Assembly: GCF_001461695.1 (NCBI RefSeq) | Contig: NZ_AUTC01000001.1 | Location: 1-64,000, forward strand | Reading direction: 5' to 3' | DNA: 64,000 bases | Source of the DNA: Sinorhizobium fredii USDA 205 | GTDB taxonomy: Bacteria; Pseudomonadota; Alphaproteobacteria; Rhizobiales; Rhizobiaceae | In this document: piece after piece, positions 37,463 to 46,589 of the stretch | How positions within the stretch are numbered: the first letter of the stretch is position 1 | Layout: each line of letters opens with the position of its first letter | Notes under the pieces: model-generated | Told to the model about the DNA's origin: nothing | What the model saw: the letters and a program-made list of their open reading frames with translations, nothing else | Databases searched by the model: none | Program-made: the position numbers and the translations under genes

Positions 37463-38863
37463 ATGACCCAGGAAACCGCTCTTCTGCCGAAATCGCCCGT
37501 GGCGGGCGACGAACACGTTCCGGCGCGCAAGGTCTTCGTCAAGACCTATGGCTGCCAGATGAATGTCTACGATTCCGATCGCATGTCCGACGCTCTGTCG
37601 CGGGACGGCTACGTTGCGACGGACGTGCTGGAAGATGCCGACTTCGTCCTGCTCAACACCTGTCATATCCGCGAGAAGGCCGCCGAAAAGGTCTATTCCG
37701 AACTCGGCCGCCTGCGTGAGCTGAAGAAGGCGAAGGCGAGCGAGGGTCGCGAAATGGTGATCGGCGTCGCCGGCTGCGTCGCCCAGGCCGAAGGCAACGA
37801 AATCCTCCGCCGCGCTCCGGCCGTTGATCTCGTCATCGGCCCGCAAACCTACCATCGGCTGCCCGAGGCGTTGAAGCGTGCAAGGAGCGGCGAACGCGTC
37901 GTCGAGACGGACTACGCCATCGAGGACAAGTTCGAGCATCTGCCGGCACCGGACAAGGCGAAGACCCGTTCGCGCGGGGTGACCGCCTTCCTCACCGTGC
38001 AGGAGGGATGCGATAAGTTCTGCACCTTCTGCGTGGTGCCCTACACCCGCGGCGCCGAGGTCTCGCGGCCAGTGGCGCAGATCGTCACCGAGGCGGAAAA
38101 GCTGGTCGAGGGCGGCGTGCGCGAAATCACGCTGCTCGGCCAGAACGTCAATGCCTGGCACGGAACGGGCCCGGACGGCCGCGACTGGGGCCTTGGAGAT
38201 TTGTTGCGGCGTCTCGGCGAGATCGCTGGCCTGGCGCGCCTGCGCTACACCACCAGCCATCCGCGCGACATGGACGACAGCCTGATCGAGGCGCACCGAT
38301 CGATGGCCAAGCTGATGCCCTATCTGCATCTGCCGGTCCAGTCCGGGTCCGATCGCATCCTGAAGGCGATGAACCGGCGCCATACGGCGGCCGAATATCT
38401 CGCCCTTGTCGCAAGGATCCGTGCCGTCCAACCCGATCTGGCGCTTTCCGGCGATTTCATCGTCGGCTTCCCCGGCGAGACGGAGAAGGATTTCGAGGAG
38501 ACTATGCGTCTCGTCGAGGCGGTGGGTTATGCACAGGCATTCTCCTTCAAATATTCGACCCGTCCCGGCACGCCGGGCGCCGATCTAAAAGATCAGGTTC
38601 CCGAAGACGTGAAGGCCAAGCGACTGGAAAGATTGCAGAGTTTGCTCGTCAACCAGCAGCGTGACTTTGCCGCCGCCTGCGTCGGGCGGGAAATCGATCT
38701 GCTTCTGGAGAAGCCCGGCCGCATGCCCGGCCAGCTGGTCGGCCGCTCGCCCTGGCTGCAGCCCGTGAATGTTGATGCAAAACGATCGCAAATCGGTGAC
38801 ATTATCAAGGTACGAATCACCAAGGCCGGCTCGAACAGCCTGTTTGCCGAGATGATCGAATAA
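37463..38863 (+). CDS. miaB: tRNA-2-methylthio-N6-dimethylallyladenosine synthase MiaB
   Basis: A 466 aa methylthiotransferase that converts i6A37 to ms2i6A37 in tRNAs reading UNN codons. Three N-terminal cysteines bind the auxiliary cluster (YGCQMN at C31, [16 protein letters not shown]). The radical-SAM cluster motif is [16 protein letters not shown]. The C-terminal TRAM domain is at ~400-460 ([11 protein letters not shown]). Start ATG 37463 is 79 bp after plsC. It is followed by phoH-ybeY-corC-lnt, the standard miaB-ybeZ-ybeY-corC-lnt order of proteobacteria, interrupted here by an NYN gene. Confidence 0.96.
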   Translation: MTQETALLPKSPVAGDEHVPARKVFVKTYGCQMNVYDSDRMSDALSRDGYVATDVLEDADFVLLNTCHIREKAAEKVYSELGRLRELKKAKASEGREMVIGVAGCVAQAEGNEILRRAPAVDLVIGPQTYHRLPEALKRARSGERVVETDYAIEDKFEHLPAPDKAKTRSRGVTAFLTVQEGCDKFCTFCVVPYTRGAEVSRPVAQIVTEAEKLVEGGVREITLLGQNVNAWHGTGPDGRDWGLGDLLRRLGEIAGLARLRYTTSHPRDMDDSLIEAHRSMAKLMPYLHLPVQSGSDRILKAMNRRHTAAEYLALVARIRAVQPDLALSGDFIVGFPGETEKDFEETMRLVEAVGYAQAFSFKYSTRPGTPGADLKDQVPEDVKAKRLERLQSLLVNQQRDFAAACVGREIDLLLEKPGRMPGQLVGRSPWLQPVNVDAKRSQIGDIIKVRITKAGSNSLFAEMIE

Positions 38864-38978
38864 GGCGAAGGCACGAGACGCGTTCTCGGGAGCTTTTGCG
38901 CAGTTAAGATGTTAGAACGTTCCCTGCGCGTCATTTTACGCGCTGCGTTGTAGATCGAGAGCGAGGAGCCTGAACCGC

Positions 38979-40034
38979 TTGAACGGACACGAAATGATTT
39001 CATCCTCATCGCGCCATTCGAAGACGACCGCGACAGACGCCAATCACTTCGTGCTCACATTCGAGAACAACCGGTTCGCCAGCGAACTCTTCGGCCAGTT
39101 CGACCAGAATTTGAAATTGCTCGAGGAGCGGCTGCGCGTCGACGCCAGGCCGCGCGGCAATTCCGTGGCGATTTCCGGCGATGTCGTGGCGACCAACCAG
39201 GCACGGCGTGCGCTCGACTATCTCTATGGAAGGCTGCAAAGTGGGGCCTCGATCGATACCTCCGACGTCGAAGGGGCGATCCGCATGGCGGTCGCCGCCG
39301 ACGACCAGCTGCAGTTGCCGACCATGGAGCGCAAAGCCAAGTTGACGATGGCGCAGATTTCGACGCGCAAGAAGACAATCGCTGCGCGCACGCCGATGCA
39401 GGATGCCTATATCCGTGCCATGGAGCGGGCCGAGCTGGTCTTCGGCGTCGGGCCGGCCGGCACCGGCAAGACCTACCTCGCCGTCGCCCACGCCGCTCAG
39501 CTTCTGGAACGCGGCGCGGTCGACCGGATCATCCTGTCGCGGCCGGCGGTCGAGGCAGGCGAGCGGCTCGGCTTCCTGCCCGGCGACATGAAGGAAAAGG
39601 TCGATCCCTATCTCAGGCCTCTCTACGATGCGCTCTACGACATGATGCCGGGCGACAAGGTGGAGCGGGCGATTTCGGCCGGTGTCATCGAGATCGCGCC
39701 GCTGGCCTTCATGCGCGGTCGCACCCTCGCCAATGCCGCCGTCATTCTCGACGAGGCGCAGAACACCACATCGATGCAGATGAAGATGTTCCTGACCCGC
39801 CTCGGCGAAAACGGCCGGATGATCGTCACCGGCGACCCGAGCCAGGTCGACCTGCCGCGCGGCGTGAAATCCGGCCTCGTCGAAGCGCTGCAAATCCTGA
39901 AGGGCGTGGAGGGCGTGTCGGTCATCCGCTTCAAGGATGTCGATGTGGTACGCCATCCCATGGTAGCGCGGATCGTCAGGGCCTATGAAAGCCATACGGC
40001 CGTCCACGATGAAAGCGAACAGAGCGATCGCTGA
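38979..40034 (+). CDS. ybeZ: PhoH-like ATPase (YbeZ)
   Basis: A 351 aa PhoH-family NTPase whose gene neighbours YbeY across proteobacteria. It is thought to work with YbeY in rRNA maturation and RNA quality control. Walker A is GPAGTGKT, Walker B VILDEAQN, followed by GDPSQVDLPRG and DVVRHPMVARIVRAYE. The N-terminal ~110 residues include a KH-like region (LLEERLRVDARPRGN). The start is TTG 38979 with GAGGAG 11 bp upstream, or ATG 38994, which sits too far from that site. Despite the name, link to phosphate starvation is not established for this subfamily. Confidence 0.92.
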   Translation: MNGHEMISSSSRHSKTTATDANHFVLTFENNRFASELFGQFDQNLKLLEERLRVDARPRGNSVAISGDVVATNQARRALDYLYGRLQSGASIDTSDVEGAIRMAVAADDQLQLPTMERKAKLTMAQISTRKKTIAARTPMQDAYIRAMERAELVFGVGPAGTGKTYLAVAHAAQLLERGAVDRIILSRPAVEAGERLGFLPGDMKEKVDPYLRPLYDALYDMMPGDKVERAISAGVIEIAPLAFMRGRTLANAAVILDEAQNTTSMQMKMFLTRLGENGRMIVTGDPSQVDLPRGVKSGLVEALQILKGVEGVSVIRFKDVDVVRHPMVARIVRAYESHTAVHDESEQSDR

Positions 40035-40051
40035 GGCGATCGCCAGCGGTC

Positions 40052-40573
40052 ATGACGGCTTTGGACATTCAGATCAGCGTCGAGGAGGGGGACTGGCCGT
40101 CGGAGGACGAGCTGCGGGCCCTTTCCGCGCGTATTCTCGGCGCGGCTGCGGATTTTCTCGCCGCGGAGGAGAAGCAGCCGTTTCCGGATGAGCCGCCGGA
40201 ACTGTCTCTGGTCTTTACCGACGATCAGTCGATGCGAGAGATCAATGCCGAATGGCGCAATCAGGACAAGCCGACCAATGTGCTGTCCTTTCCCGCCTTT
40301 CCGGTAACGCCCGGCAGGATGCCGGGGCCGATGCTCGGCGACATCATCGTCGCCTATGAGACGCTTAAGCGCGAAGCGGCTGAAATGGAGAAGCCTTTCG
40401 AGGAGCATCTGACGCATCTTCTCGTCCATGGATTCCTCCATCTTTTCGGCTATGATCATATCGAAGACGACGAAGCGGAAAGAATGGAGGGGTTGGAGAC
40501 TCGCATTTTGGCGCGTCTTGGCCTATCTGATCCCTACGGGGACCAGCCCCGGATTGACAGTTTGGAACAATGA
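40052..40573 (+). CDS. ybeY: endoribonuclease YbeY
   Basis: Single-strand-specific metallo-endoribonuclease needed for 16S rRNA 3' processing and 70S quality control. The S. meliloti homologue has been linked to sRNA-type regulation. The 173 aa protein has the Zn-binding signature HGFLHLFGYDH with three histidines and the upstream PTNVLSFPAFP block. It starts 17 bp after ybeZ and its stop overlaps the next gene's ATG by 4 bp. Confidence 0.95.
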   Translation: MTALDIQISVEEGDWPSEDELRALSARILGAAADFLAAEEKQPFPDEPPELSLVFTDDQSMREINAEWRNQDKPTNVLSFPAFPVTPGRMPGPMLGDIIVAYETLKREAAEMEKPFEEHLTHLLVHGFLHLFGYDHIEDDEAERMEGLETRILARLGLSDPYGDQPRIDSLEQ

Positions 40574-41730
40574 GCGACTTCAAGACACAGCCGGCAACGG
40601 TTGCCAGCGAGGAGGCCGATGCCTCCGGCGACGCCGACGCGGGCAGTAGTAGTACCGCCGCCCGACCTGAGGGCAACAAACCCATCTCATCCTTCTGGAG
40701 CCGTGCGGCCCGCCTGTGGCGCGGTGCGGGTGCGTCGAGCCTGCGCGAGGATCTCGCCGACGCGCTGATGACGGATGCCGACAGCAACACCGCCTTTTCG
40801 CCCGAGGAGCGGGCGATGCTCAACAACATCCTCCGCTTCCGAGAAATCCGCGTCGAGGATGTGATGGTGCCGCGTGCCGACATCGAGGCGGTGGATCAAA
40901 GCATCACGCTCGGAGAGCTCATGGTTCTCTTCGAGGAATCCGGACGCTCCCGCATGCCGGTCTACAATGAGGGCCTCGACGACCCGCGCGGCATGGTCCA
41001 TATCCGCGACCTGCTTGCCTATGTGACCCGGCAGGCCCGCAACCGCCGCCGCAACGGCAAGGCGCCGCACGCCGTCGGCGCCGACAAGGCGGAGAGGTCA
41101 CCGCGCCAGCCGAAGCCGGTCTTCGATCTGTCGCGCGTCGATTTGAACAAGACGGTCGAGGAGGCGGGTATCATTCGCCAGGTCCTCTTCGTTCCCCCTT
41201 CGATGCTGGCCTCCGATCTCATGCAGCGGATGCAGGCCGCCCGCATCCAGATGGCGCTGGTCATCGACGAGTATGGCGGCACGGACGGCCTTGTCTCGCT
41301 CGAGGACATTGTCGAGATGGTTGTCGGCGACATCGAGGACGAGCATGACGACGACGAGGTGATGTTCGCCCGCACGTCGGACGACGTATTCGTGGCGGAC
41401 GCGCGCGTCGAGCTCGAGGAGATCGCCGAGGCGATCGGTCCGGATTTCGATGTGCGTGAACAGCTCGAGGATGTCGACACGCTCGGCGGCCTGGTCTTCG
41501 CGTCGCTCGGCCGCATTCCGGTTCGCGGCGAGGTGGTGCAGGCCATTCCCGGTTTCGAGTTCCAGATCCTCGACGCCGATCCGCGTCGCGTGAAGCGCGT
41601 CCGCATCATGCGCAAGCGGCCGCCGGCGCGCCGGCGGGTGGTCAAGCCCGAAAAGGAGACCTTGCCCGATGCGCTGCCGGCGAATGGTGGCGCTCAGGCG
41701 AACGTCCCGCCTCCGACCTCGGCAGAGTGA
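40570..41730 (+). CDS. HlyC/CorC family CBS-domain protein
   Basis: A 386 aa protein of the CorC/TlyC group. Residues 1-70 are low-complexity. A CBS pair follows: VEDVMVPRADIEAVDQS with RMPVYNEGLDDPRGMVHIRD, then QRMQAARIQMALVIDEYGGTDGLVS. The C-terminal transporter-associated (CorC_HlyC) domain is VDTLGGLVFASLGRIPVRGEVV. It lacks the membrane DUF21 domain, so it is the soluble CorC type associated with Mg/Co efflux. The C-terminus is basic and Pro-rich. It overlaps ybeY by 4 bp. Confidence 0.9.
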   Translation: MSDFKTQPATVASEEADASGDADAGSSSTAARPEGNKPISSFWSRAARLWRGAGASSLREDLADALMTDADSNTAFSPEERAMLNNILRFREIRVEDVMVPRADIEAVDQSITLGELMVLFEESGRSRMPVYNEGLDDPRGMVHIRDLLAYVTRQARNRRRNGKAPHAVGADKAERSPRQPKPVFDLSRVDLNKTVEEAGIIRQVLFVPPSMLASDLMQRMQAARIQMALVIDEYGGTDGLVSLEDIVEMVVGDIEDEHDDDEVMFARTSDDVFVADARVELEEIAEAIGPDFDVREQLEDVDTLGGLVFASLGRIPVRGEVVQAIPGFEFQILDADPRRVKRVRIMRKRPPARRRVVKPEKETLPDALPANGGAQANVPPPTSAE

Positions 41731-41755
41731 TCGCGGCTTCGCCGCGCACATCCGC

Positions 41756-42331
41756 TCAGGGATTGACGCTTTCGTTGGTCGGCTTGACCGTCTGCGGCGC
41801 TCCCTGTGGATGACGGTCGATCTCGCTGCGCAGCGAGATGAGGTCGATGAAGTGGTCTGCCTGGCGGCGCAGCTCGTCGGCGATCATCGGTGGCTGGGTC
41901 GAAAGCGTCGACACGACGGTGACCTTCCGGCCGTTGCGCTGCAGCGCTGCCACGAGGGTGGTGAAATTGCCGTCGCCGGAGAAGAGGACGTAGTGGTCGA
42001 CGACCTGGCGCTGCTCCAGCGCATCGATCGCCAATTCGACATCCATGCTGCCCTTGATCTTGCGCCGGCCCAAGGCGTCCGTGAACTCCTTGGCAGGTTT
42101 GGTCACCACCGTGTAGCCATTGTAGTCGAGCCAGTCGATCAGCGGCCGGATCGAGGAAAATTCCAGGTCTTCGATAAGCGCAGTGTAATAATAGGCTCGC
42201 ACCAGATAGGCGCGTTTCTGGAATGCGTTCAACAGCTTCCGGTAATCGATGTCGAAGCCCAGGCTCTTCGATGTCGCGTAGAGATTGGCGCCGTCGATGA
42301 AAAGCGCGATCTTTTCGCGAGAATCGAACAT
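41756..42331 (-). CDS. NYN domain (LabA/DUF88-like) putative ribonuclease
   Basis: A 191 aa PIN-like NYN-domain protein. The conserved acidic residues of this nuclease fold are in ALFIDGANLYATSK, KGSMDVELAIDALEQ and LFSGDGNFTTLVAAL. The start is ATG 42331 with an AGGGG ribosome site in the mRNA; an upstream extension to 42409 is unlikely. It is inserted on the opposite strand between corC and lnt, breaking the usual ybeZ-ybeY-corC-lnt run. RNase activity is predicted by family but the target is unknown. Confidence 0.87.
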   Translation of the reverse strand: MFDSREKIALFIDGANLYATSKSLGFDIDYRKLLNAFQKRAYLVRAYYYTALIEDLEFSSIRPLIDWLDYNGYTVVTKPAKEFTDALGRRKIKGSMDVELAIDALEQRQVVDHYVLFSGDGNFTTLVAALQRNGRKVTVVSTLSTQPPMIADELRRQADHFIDLISLRSEIDRHPQGAPQTVKPTNESVNP

Positions 42332-42734
42332 GGTGACCCCTTTTTTTCCGAGATTCTGTTTTGGATCGCCTGCACTGAACGCGTCGCTTGGGTGTAGTGC
42401 CGCGTCCAAATTAGCGGCATCCTACCGGCAATGGAACAACCTGCAGTGGCCAATGCTGAGAATACGGCAACTGTGGTTAATCCACCTCGATCATATCTCA
42501 ACCGCTCGGAGAGGTCATCCTGATCATTGCGCTCCCTTCATGTTGCCACGATCGAAGGGCAATCGATCCTGATATCGCGACAGGGCAAGCGACTGATTGC
42601 AGCTTGCCTCTTTTGAAAGAAGGGAGCAGCTGCGGCCAGGGGACAAGCAGGCGGTTTTTTGGAAAACTGCCGGCAATGATTCGATAAATCTTACGTGCCG
42701 GGCCACTATCCGGCCGGCGCGACTTGGAGGCTGC
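42332..42734. other. divergent NYN-lnt intergenic region with hairpins
   Basis: A 403 bp gap between two divergent gene starts, with no credible ORF. It contains a GATCGA/TCGATC hairpin (42550-42568) and a 7-bp GGCAAGC/GCTTGCC stem (42584-42608) followed by TCTTTT. It probably holds promoters for both flanking genes, and possibly the 3' end of a short plus-strand RNA. No promoter was identified with confidence. Confidence 0.35.
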
Positions 42735-44330
42735 ATGGAAAGACTGGCAGGCAAGATCATTTTGCTCTCTGGAGCGTCTCGCGCATTCGTCGGCTTCCTC
42801 GCCGGTCTTTTGGCGATGTTCGCCCAGCCGCCTTTCGGCATCTTCGCCGCGGCCTTCATCTCCTTCCCGATGCTCGTCTGGCTGATCGACGGGGTCGCGA
42901 CCCATCCGGACGAGGGTGTCGCTCGGCGGCTCCTGCCGGCTGCCTCGATCGGCTGGAGTTTCGGCTTCGGTTATTTCCTCGGCGGCCTCTGGTGGCTCGG
43001 CAACGCCTTCCTGGTCGAAGCGGATCTCTTCGCCTGGGCCCTGCCGCTGGCCGTCGTTGGCCTTCCCGCCGTCCTCGCCTTGTTCTATGCCCTGGCAGTG
43101 CTCATTGCCCGCTGCCTCTGGTCCGACGGCGTCGGTCGCATCGCTGCTCTCGCCGTCGGCTTCGGTGTCGCCGAATGGCTGCGCAGCTTTCTCTTCACCG
43201 GCTTTCCCTGGAACGCGATCGGCTATGCGGCCATGCCGATGCCGCTGATGATGCAGTCGGCGAGCGTCTTGAATGTGGCGACGATCAACATGCTGGCGGT
43301 CTTCGTGTTCGCCGCTCCGGCCCTGATCGGCACGGGCAAGGGCGCCCGGGTCGGCCTTGCCGTCGCCGCCGCGCTCTTCGCCGCGCATATCGGCTACGGC
43401 TATTACCGCCTGTCCCTGCCGGCGCCGCAACCGTCGACGCCGGAGCGCACCGTTCGCCTCGTCCAGCCAGTGATCGACCAGGCGAAGAAGATGGATGATC
43501 GTGAGCGCGCCGTTATCTTCGAAGAGCATCTGGCCCTCACGGCCGCACCGCCGCCGGTGGGCGGCAAGCGACCGGACATCGTCGTCTGGCCGGAAACCTC
43601 GATCCCATTCATCCTGACGGACAATCCCGATGCTTTGACCCGGATCGCCGCCGTTCTGCAGCAAGGGCAGATCCTCGTTGCCGGCGCCGTGCGCGCCGAG
43701 GATGCGGGGGCGGGCCTGCCGCCGCGCTACTACAATTCGATTTACGTCATCGACGATCGCGGCCAGATCGTCGGCGCGGCGGACAAGGTCCATCTCGTTC
43801 CGTTCGGCGAGTATCTGCCCTTCGAGGACGTACTCAACTCGTGGGGGTTGGATTCGCTCGTCGTCGCGATGCCCGGCGGCTTTTCGGCGGCGTCGAACCG
43901 TTCGGTCCTGACCCTGCCCGGCGGCAGGACATTCTATCCGCTGATCTGTTACGAAGCGATTTTCGCCGACGAGATCGACGGCAATGCGCGCCTGTCCGAC
44001 GCGCTTTTGAACGTCACCAATGACGCCTGGTTCGGCGACACGCCAGGGCCGCGCCAGCATTTTCATCAGGCACAACTGCGCACCATCGAAACCGGCATGC
44101 CGATGATTCGAGCCGCCAATACCGGTATATCAGCAATTGTTGATGCACGTGGCGTTTTAGTGGTAGGATTGGGATACAATTACAAGGGAGTGACGGACGC
44201 AATTCTGCCGGGCAAAATGCCCACCATGACCGACAGTATGCTGCGTGGCAGAATCTTCTGGTTCACGGCGGTTTTTCTATTGTTGGTTGCGGGAATCTCG
44301 CGCAAGGGTTTAAATTTTCGAACGAATTGA
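42735..44330 (+). CDS. lnt: apolipoprotein N-acyltransferase
   Basis: Lnt adds the third acyl chain to lipoproteins. The 531 aa product has about seven N-terminal transmembrane helices, a nitrilase domain and a C-terminal helix. The nitrilase triad is Glu in VWPETSIPF, Lys in ADKVHLVPFGEY and Cys in ICYEAIF. The ATG at 42735 has a TTGGAGG site 5 bp upstream; the extension to 42597 is spurious. The S. medicae homologue was described as the acid-tolerance gene actA, next to phrR, which matches the order here. Confidence 0.93.
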   Translation: MERLAGKIILLSGASRAFVGFLAGLLAMFAQPPFGIFAAAFISFPMLVWLIDGVATHPDEGVARRLLPAASIGWSFGFGYFLGGLWWLGNAFLVEADLFAWALPLAVVGLPAVLALFYALAVLIARCLWSDGVGRIAALAVGFGVAEWLRSFLFTGFPWNAIGYAAMPMPLMMQSASVLNVATINMLAVFVFAAPALIGTGKGARVGLAVAAALFAAHIGYGYYRLSLPAPQPSTPERTVRLVQPVIDQAKKMDDRERAVIFEEHLALTAAPPPVGGKRPDIVVWPETSIPFILTDNPDALTRIAAVLQQGQILVAGAVRAEDAGAGLPPRYYNSIYVIDDRGQIVGAADKVHLVPFGEYLPFEDVLNSWGLDSLVVAMPGGFSAASNRSVLTLPGGRTFYPLICYEAIFADEIDGNARLSDALLNVTNDAWFGDTPGPRQHFHQAQLRTIETGMPMIRAANTGISAIVDARGVLVVGLGYNYKGVTDAILPGKMPTMTDSMLRGRIFWFTAVFLLLVAGISRKGLNFRTN

Positions 44331-44476
44331 CCTAAAACCCCTAAAATTGCATAGTGGTTCTTGTCATCAACCCATGCCTGCCACTGGAGCCCTGTTTTCG
44401 CTGGCAGGCTGTGCATCATTTGCCATGGCAATGACTGGTTGTGACTTGTCGAAACAGCGTGTTCAGGAACGCGACT

Positions 44477-44887
44477 ATGGTTGAAAACAAGAAGAAGCCG
44501 AACCCGATCGACATTCATGTCGGTAGCAGGATTCGCCTTCGCCGGACGATGCTTGGCATGAGCCAGGAGAAGCTCGGCGAGAGTCTGGGGATCACATTCC
44601 AGCAGATCCAGAAATACGAAAAGGGGACGAACAGGGTTGGCGCGAGCCGGCTGCAGAACATTTCCTCCATCCTCAACGTCCCGGTCTCGTTCTTTTTCGA
44701 GGATGCTCCGGGCGACGGCGGCTCAGGCATGGCGGAATCACCGAGTTCCAACTATGTGGTGGACTTCCTGTCCTCTTCCGAAGGCCTGCAGCTCAATCGG
44801 GCATTCGTGAAGATTTCCGACCCGAAGGTCCGGCGCAAGCTGGTGGATCTTGTGAAGGCGCTGGCGGCGGAGGCCGAGAGCGAATAG
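44477..44887 (+). CDS. phrR: XRE-family regulator, PhrR-like
   Basis: A 136 aa helix-turn-helix regulator. The Cro/cI-type HTH (about 12-67) includes IRLRRTMLGMSQEKLGESLG and FQQIQKYEKGTNRVGASRL, followed by a linker and a helical C-terminus (FVKISDPKVRRKLVDLVKAL). It matches the PhrR/PraR-type rhizobial regulators; S. medicae phrR is pH-induced and adjacent to actA/lnt. The ATG at 44477 starts at MVENKKKPNPID, and 44441 is a non-conserved alternative. A terminator follows the stop, so metK is transcribed separately. Confidence 0.82.
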   Translation: MVENKKKPNPIDIHVGSRIRLRRTMLGMSQEKLGESLGITFQQIQKYEKGTNRVGASRLQNISSILNVPVSFFFEDAPGDGGSGMAESPSSNYVVDFLSSSEGLQLNRAFVKISDPKVRRKLVDLVKALAAEAESE

Positions 44888-44905
44888 CGGAAGTTTCCGA
44901 CCCTT

Positions 44906-44934
44906 CGAAAAAGCGGCCCAGGGCCGCTTTTTTC
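44906..44934 (+). terminator. Rho-independent terminator of phrR
   Basis: CGAAAAAGCGGCCC, loop AG, GGGCCGCTTTTTTCG: a perfect stem of over 10 bp with a T6 run, 19 bp after the phrR stop codon. The A-run on the left also makes it potentially bidirectional. Confidence 0.88.
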
Positions 44935-45016
44935 GTTTGCAGCGGCCGCTCCCGAAACAGTTTTCGTTCGTTGGCGCGGGTTCGCGCAATGCCGTTCCAT
45001 CGATCGCAGCGATACT

Positions 45017-45038
45017 GATATAAAGATATATTTATGTC
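45017..45038. promoter_or_regulatory. imperfect palindrome upstream of metK, possible operator
   Basis: GATATAAAGAT / ATATTTATGTC is a 22-bp AT-rich palindrome with 9 of 11 pairs matching. It stands out in GC-rich surroundings 73 bp upstream of the metK ATG. SahR/ArsR-type regulators of the S-adenosylmethionine cycle bind AT-rich palindromes in proteobacteria, so this is a candidate operator. It also overlaps likely -10 sequence. Confidence 0.4.
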
Positions 45039-45056
45039 CTTGTGCGCTTGTTTTTC

Positions 45057-45101
45057 GGTGGCAAAACCACTAACAGTGAACCCGCTTGTTTCATTGAGGG
45101 G
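45057..45101 (+). promoter_or_regulatory. metK leader with mutually exclusive small hairpins
   Basis: GTGG-CAAAA-CCAC (45058-45070) and CACT-AAC-AGTG (45068-45078) share bases and cannot form together. ACCC (45080-45083) can pair with the GAGGGG ribosome site (about 45096-45101). This is consistent with a regulated leader, but it does not match the SAM-II or SAM/SAH motifs I know. Confidence 0.25.
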
Positions 45102-45110
45102 ACTTCCCGT

Positions 45111-46379
45111 ATGCGCGCAAATTACCTGTTCACCAGCGAATCCGTTGCCGAAGGTCATCCGGACAAAGTGTGTGACCGCATTTCCGATGAGATCGTCGAT
45201 CTGGTCTACCGCGAAGCGGCGAAATCCGGTGTCGACCCGTGGACCGTGCGCATTGCCTGTGAAACGCTGGCGACGACCAACCGCGTCGTCATCGCCGGTG
45301 AAGTCCGCCTGCCGCCGAGCCTCCTGAAGAAGGACAAGAACGGCAACGACGTCATCAACCCGGCTAAGTTCAAGGCCGCCGCCCGCAAGGCGATCCGCGA
45401 CATCGGCTATGAGCAGGACGGCTTCCACTGGAAGACGGCGAAGATCGACGTGCTCCTGCACTTCCAGTCCGCGCATATCGCGCAGGGCGTCGACAATGCC
45501 GCCGACAAGCAGGGCGAGGAAGGGGCCGGCGACCAGGGCATCATGTTCGGCTATGCCTGCCGCGAGACCGCCGAACTCATGCCGGCGCCGATCTACTACT
45601 CGCACCGCATTCTCAATCTGCTCGCCGCGGCCCGTAAGAAGGGCGAGGGCGACGTCGCCAGGCTCGGCCCGGATGCCAAGAGCCAGGTGACCGTGCGCTA
45701 TGTCGATGGCAAGCCGACCGAGGTCGTTTCCATCGTCCTTTCGACCCAGCACCTTGACGACAGCTGGGATTCCGCCAAGGTCCGCAAGGTCGTGGAGCCC
45801 TATATCCGCGAGGCATTGGATGACCTGAAGATCGCCGACGACTGCACCTGGTATATCAACCCGACCGGCAAGTTCGTCATCGGCGGACCGGACGGCGACG
45901 CCGGCCTCACCGGCCGCAAGATCATCGTCGACACTTATGGCGGTGCTGCACCGCATGGTGGCGGTGCCTTCTCCGGCAAGGACACGACCAAGGTCGATCG
46001 CTCGGCCGCCTATGCCGCCCGCTATCTCGCCAAGAACGTCGTTGCCGCCAACCTCGCCGAGCGCTGCACGATCCAGCTCTCCTACGCGATCGGCGTCGCC
46101 CAGCCGCTGTCGATCTATGTCGATCTGCACGGCACCGGCAAGGTTTCGGAAGACCAGGTCGAGAGGGCCATCCGCAAGACGATGGACCTTTCGCCGACTG
46201 GGATCCGCCGCCATCTCGACCTCAACCGGCCGATCTACGCGAAGACCTCCGCCTACGGCCACTTCGGCCGCAAGGCCGGCCGCGATGGTTCCTTCTCCTG
46301 GGAGAAGCTCGACCTCGTCAAGCCGCTGAAGGAAGCGATCTCGCTCGACGCCACGGCGATCAACAGCCGCGCCGCTTAA
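45111..46379 (+). CDS. metK: S-adenosylmethionine synthetase
   Basis: MetK makes SAM from methionine and ATP. The 422 aa protein has [20 protein letters not shown] (H16, D18), [12 protein letters not shown] and the P-loop-like [14 protein letters not shown]. The ATG 45111 has GAGGGG about 10 bp upstream; the ORF extension to 45042 is not family-like. At residues 119-125, QSAHIAQ, His122 occupies the place of the Asp in the canonical QSPDI motif (E. coli Asp118, near methionine). Codon 122 is CAT at 45474-45476. Apart from that it looks intact. It follows phrR but has its own leader, and trmB follows after 210 bp. Confidence 0.96.
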   Translation: MRANYLFTSESVAEGHPDKVCDRISDEIVDLVYREAAKSGVDPWTVRIACETLATTNRVVIAGEVRLPPSLLKKDKNGNDVINPAKFKAAARKAIRDIGYEQDGFHWKTAKIDVLLHFQSAHIAQGVDNAADKQGEEGAGDQGIMFGYACRETAELMPAPIYYSHRILNLLAAARKKGEGDVARLGPDAKSQVTVRYVDGKPTEVVSIVLSTQHLDDSWDSAKVRKVVEPYIREALDDLKIADDCTWYINPTGKFVIGGPDGDAGLTGRKIIVDTYGGAAPHGGGAFSGKDTTKVDRSAAYAARYLAKNVVAANLAERCTIQLSYAIGVAQPLSIYVDLHGTGKVSEDQVERAIRKTMDLSPTGIRRHLDLNRPIYAKTSAYGHFGRKAGRDGSFSWEKLDLVKPLKEAISLDATAINSRAA

Positions 46380-46589
46380 ATCACTGACACGGGCGGCTGA
46401 TAGCCTCCCGCGTCAAGGAACGCACGCCAATCAGATCGGGGGCGGATGCTCGGAAGGAGCCTCCGCCCCTCTGTTCGTGCGGGAATGTATGAAGGTTCCG
46501 GAGCCTGCGTCTGGACATGCTGAAGCCGATCGTGCTTGTGGTCTTCGATCGAATGTGACCGGAACCGCCCTGATCCGAGGAAGAACGAT

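Noticed and set aside
36521..38431. 636-codon minus-strand open frame spanning plsC and miaB
   Set aside because: It crosses two real genes antisense, and its sequence is low-complexity His/Asp/Arg-rich shadow.
44935..45110. Known SAM riboswitch upstream of metK
   Set aside because: The sequence does not show the conserved blocks of SAM-II or SAM/SAH classes that I know; left as an unnamed leader.
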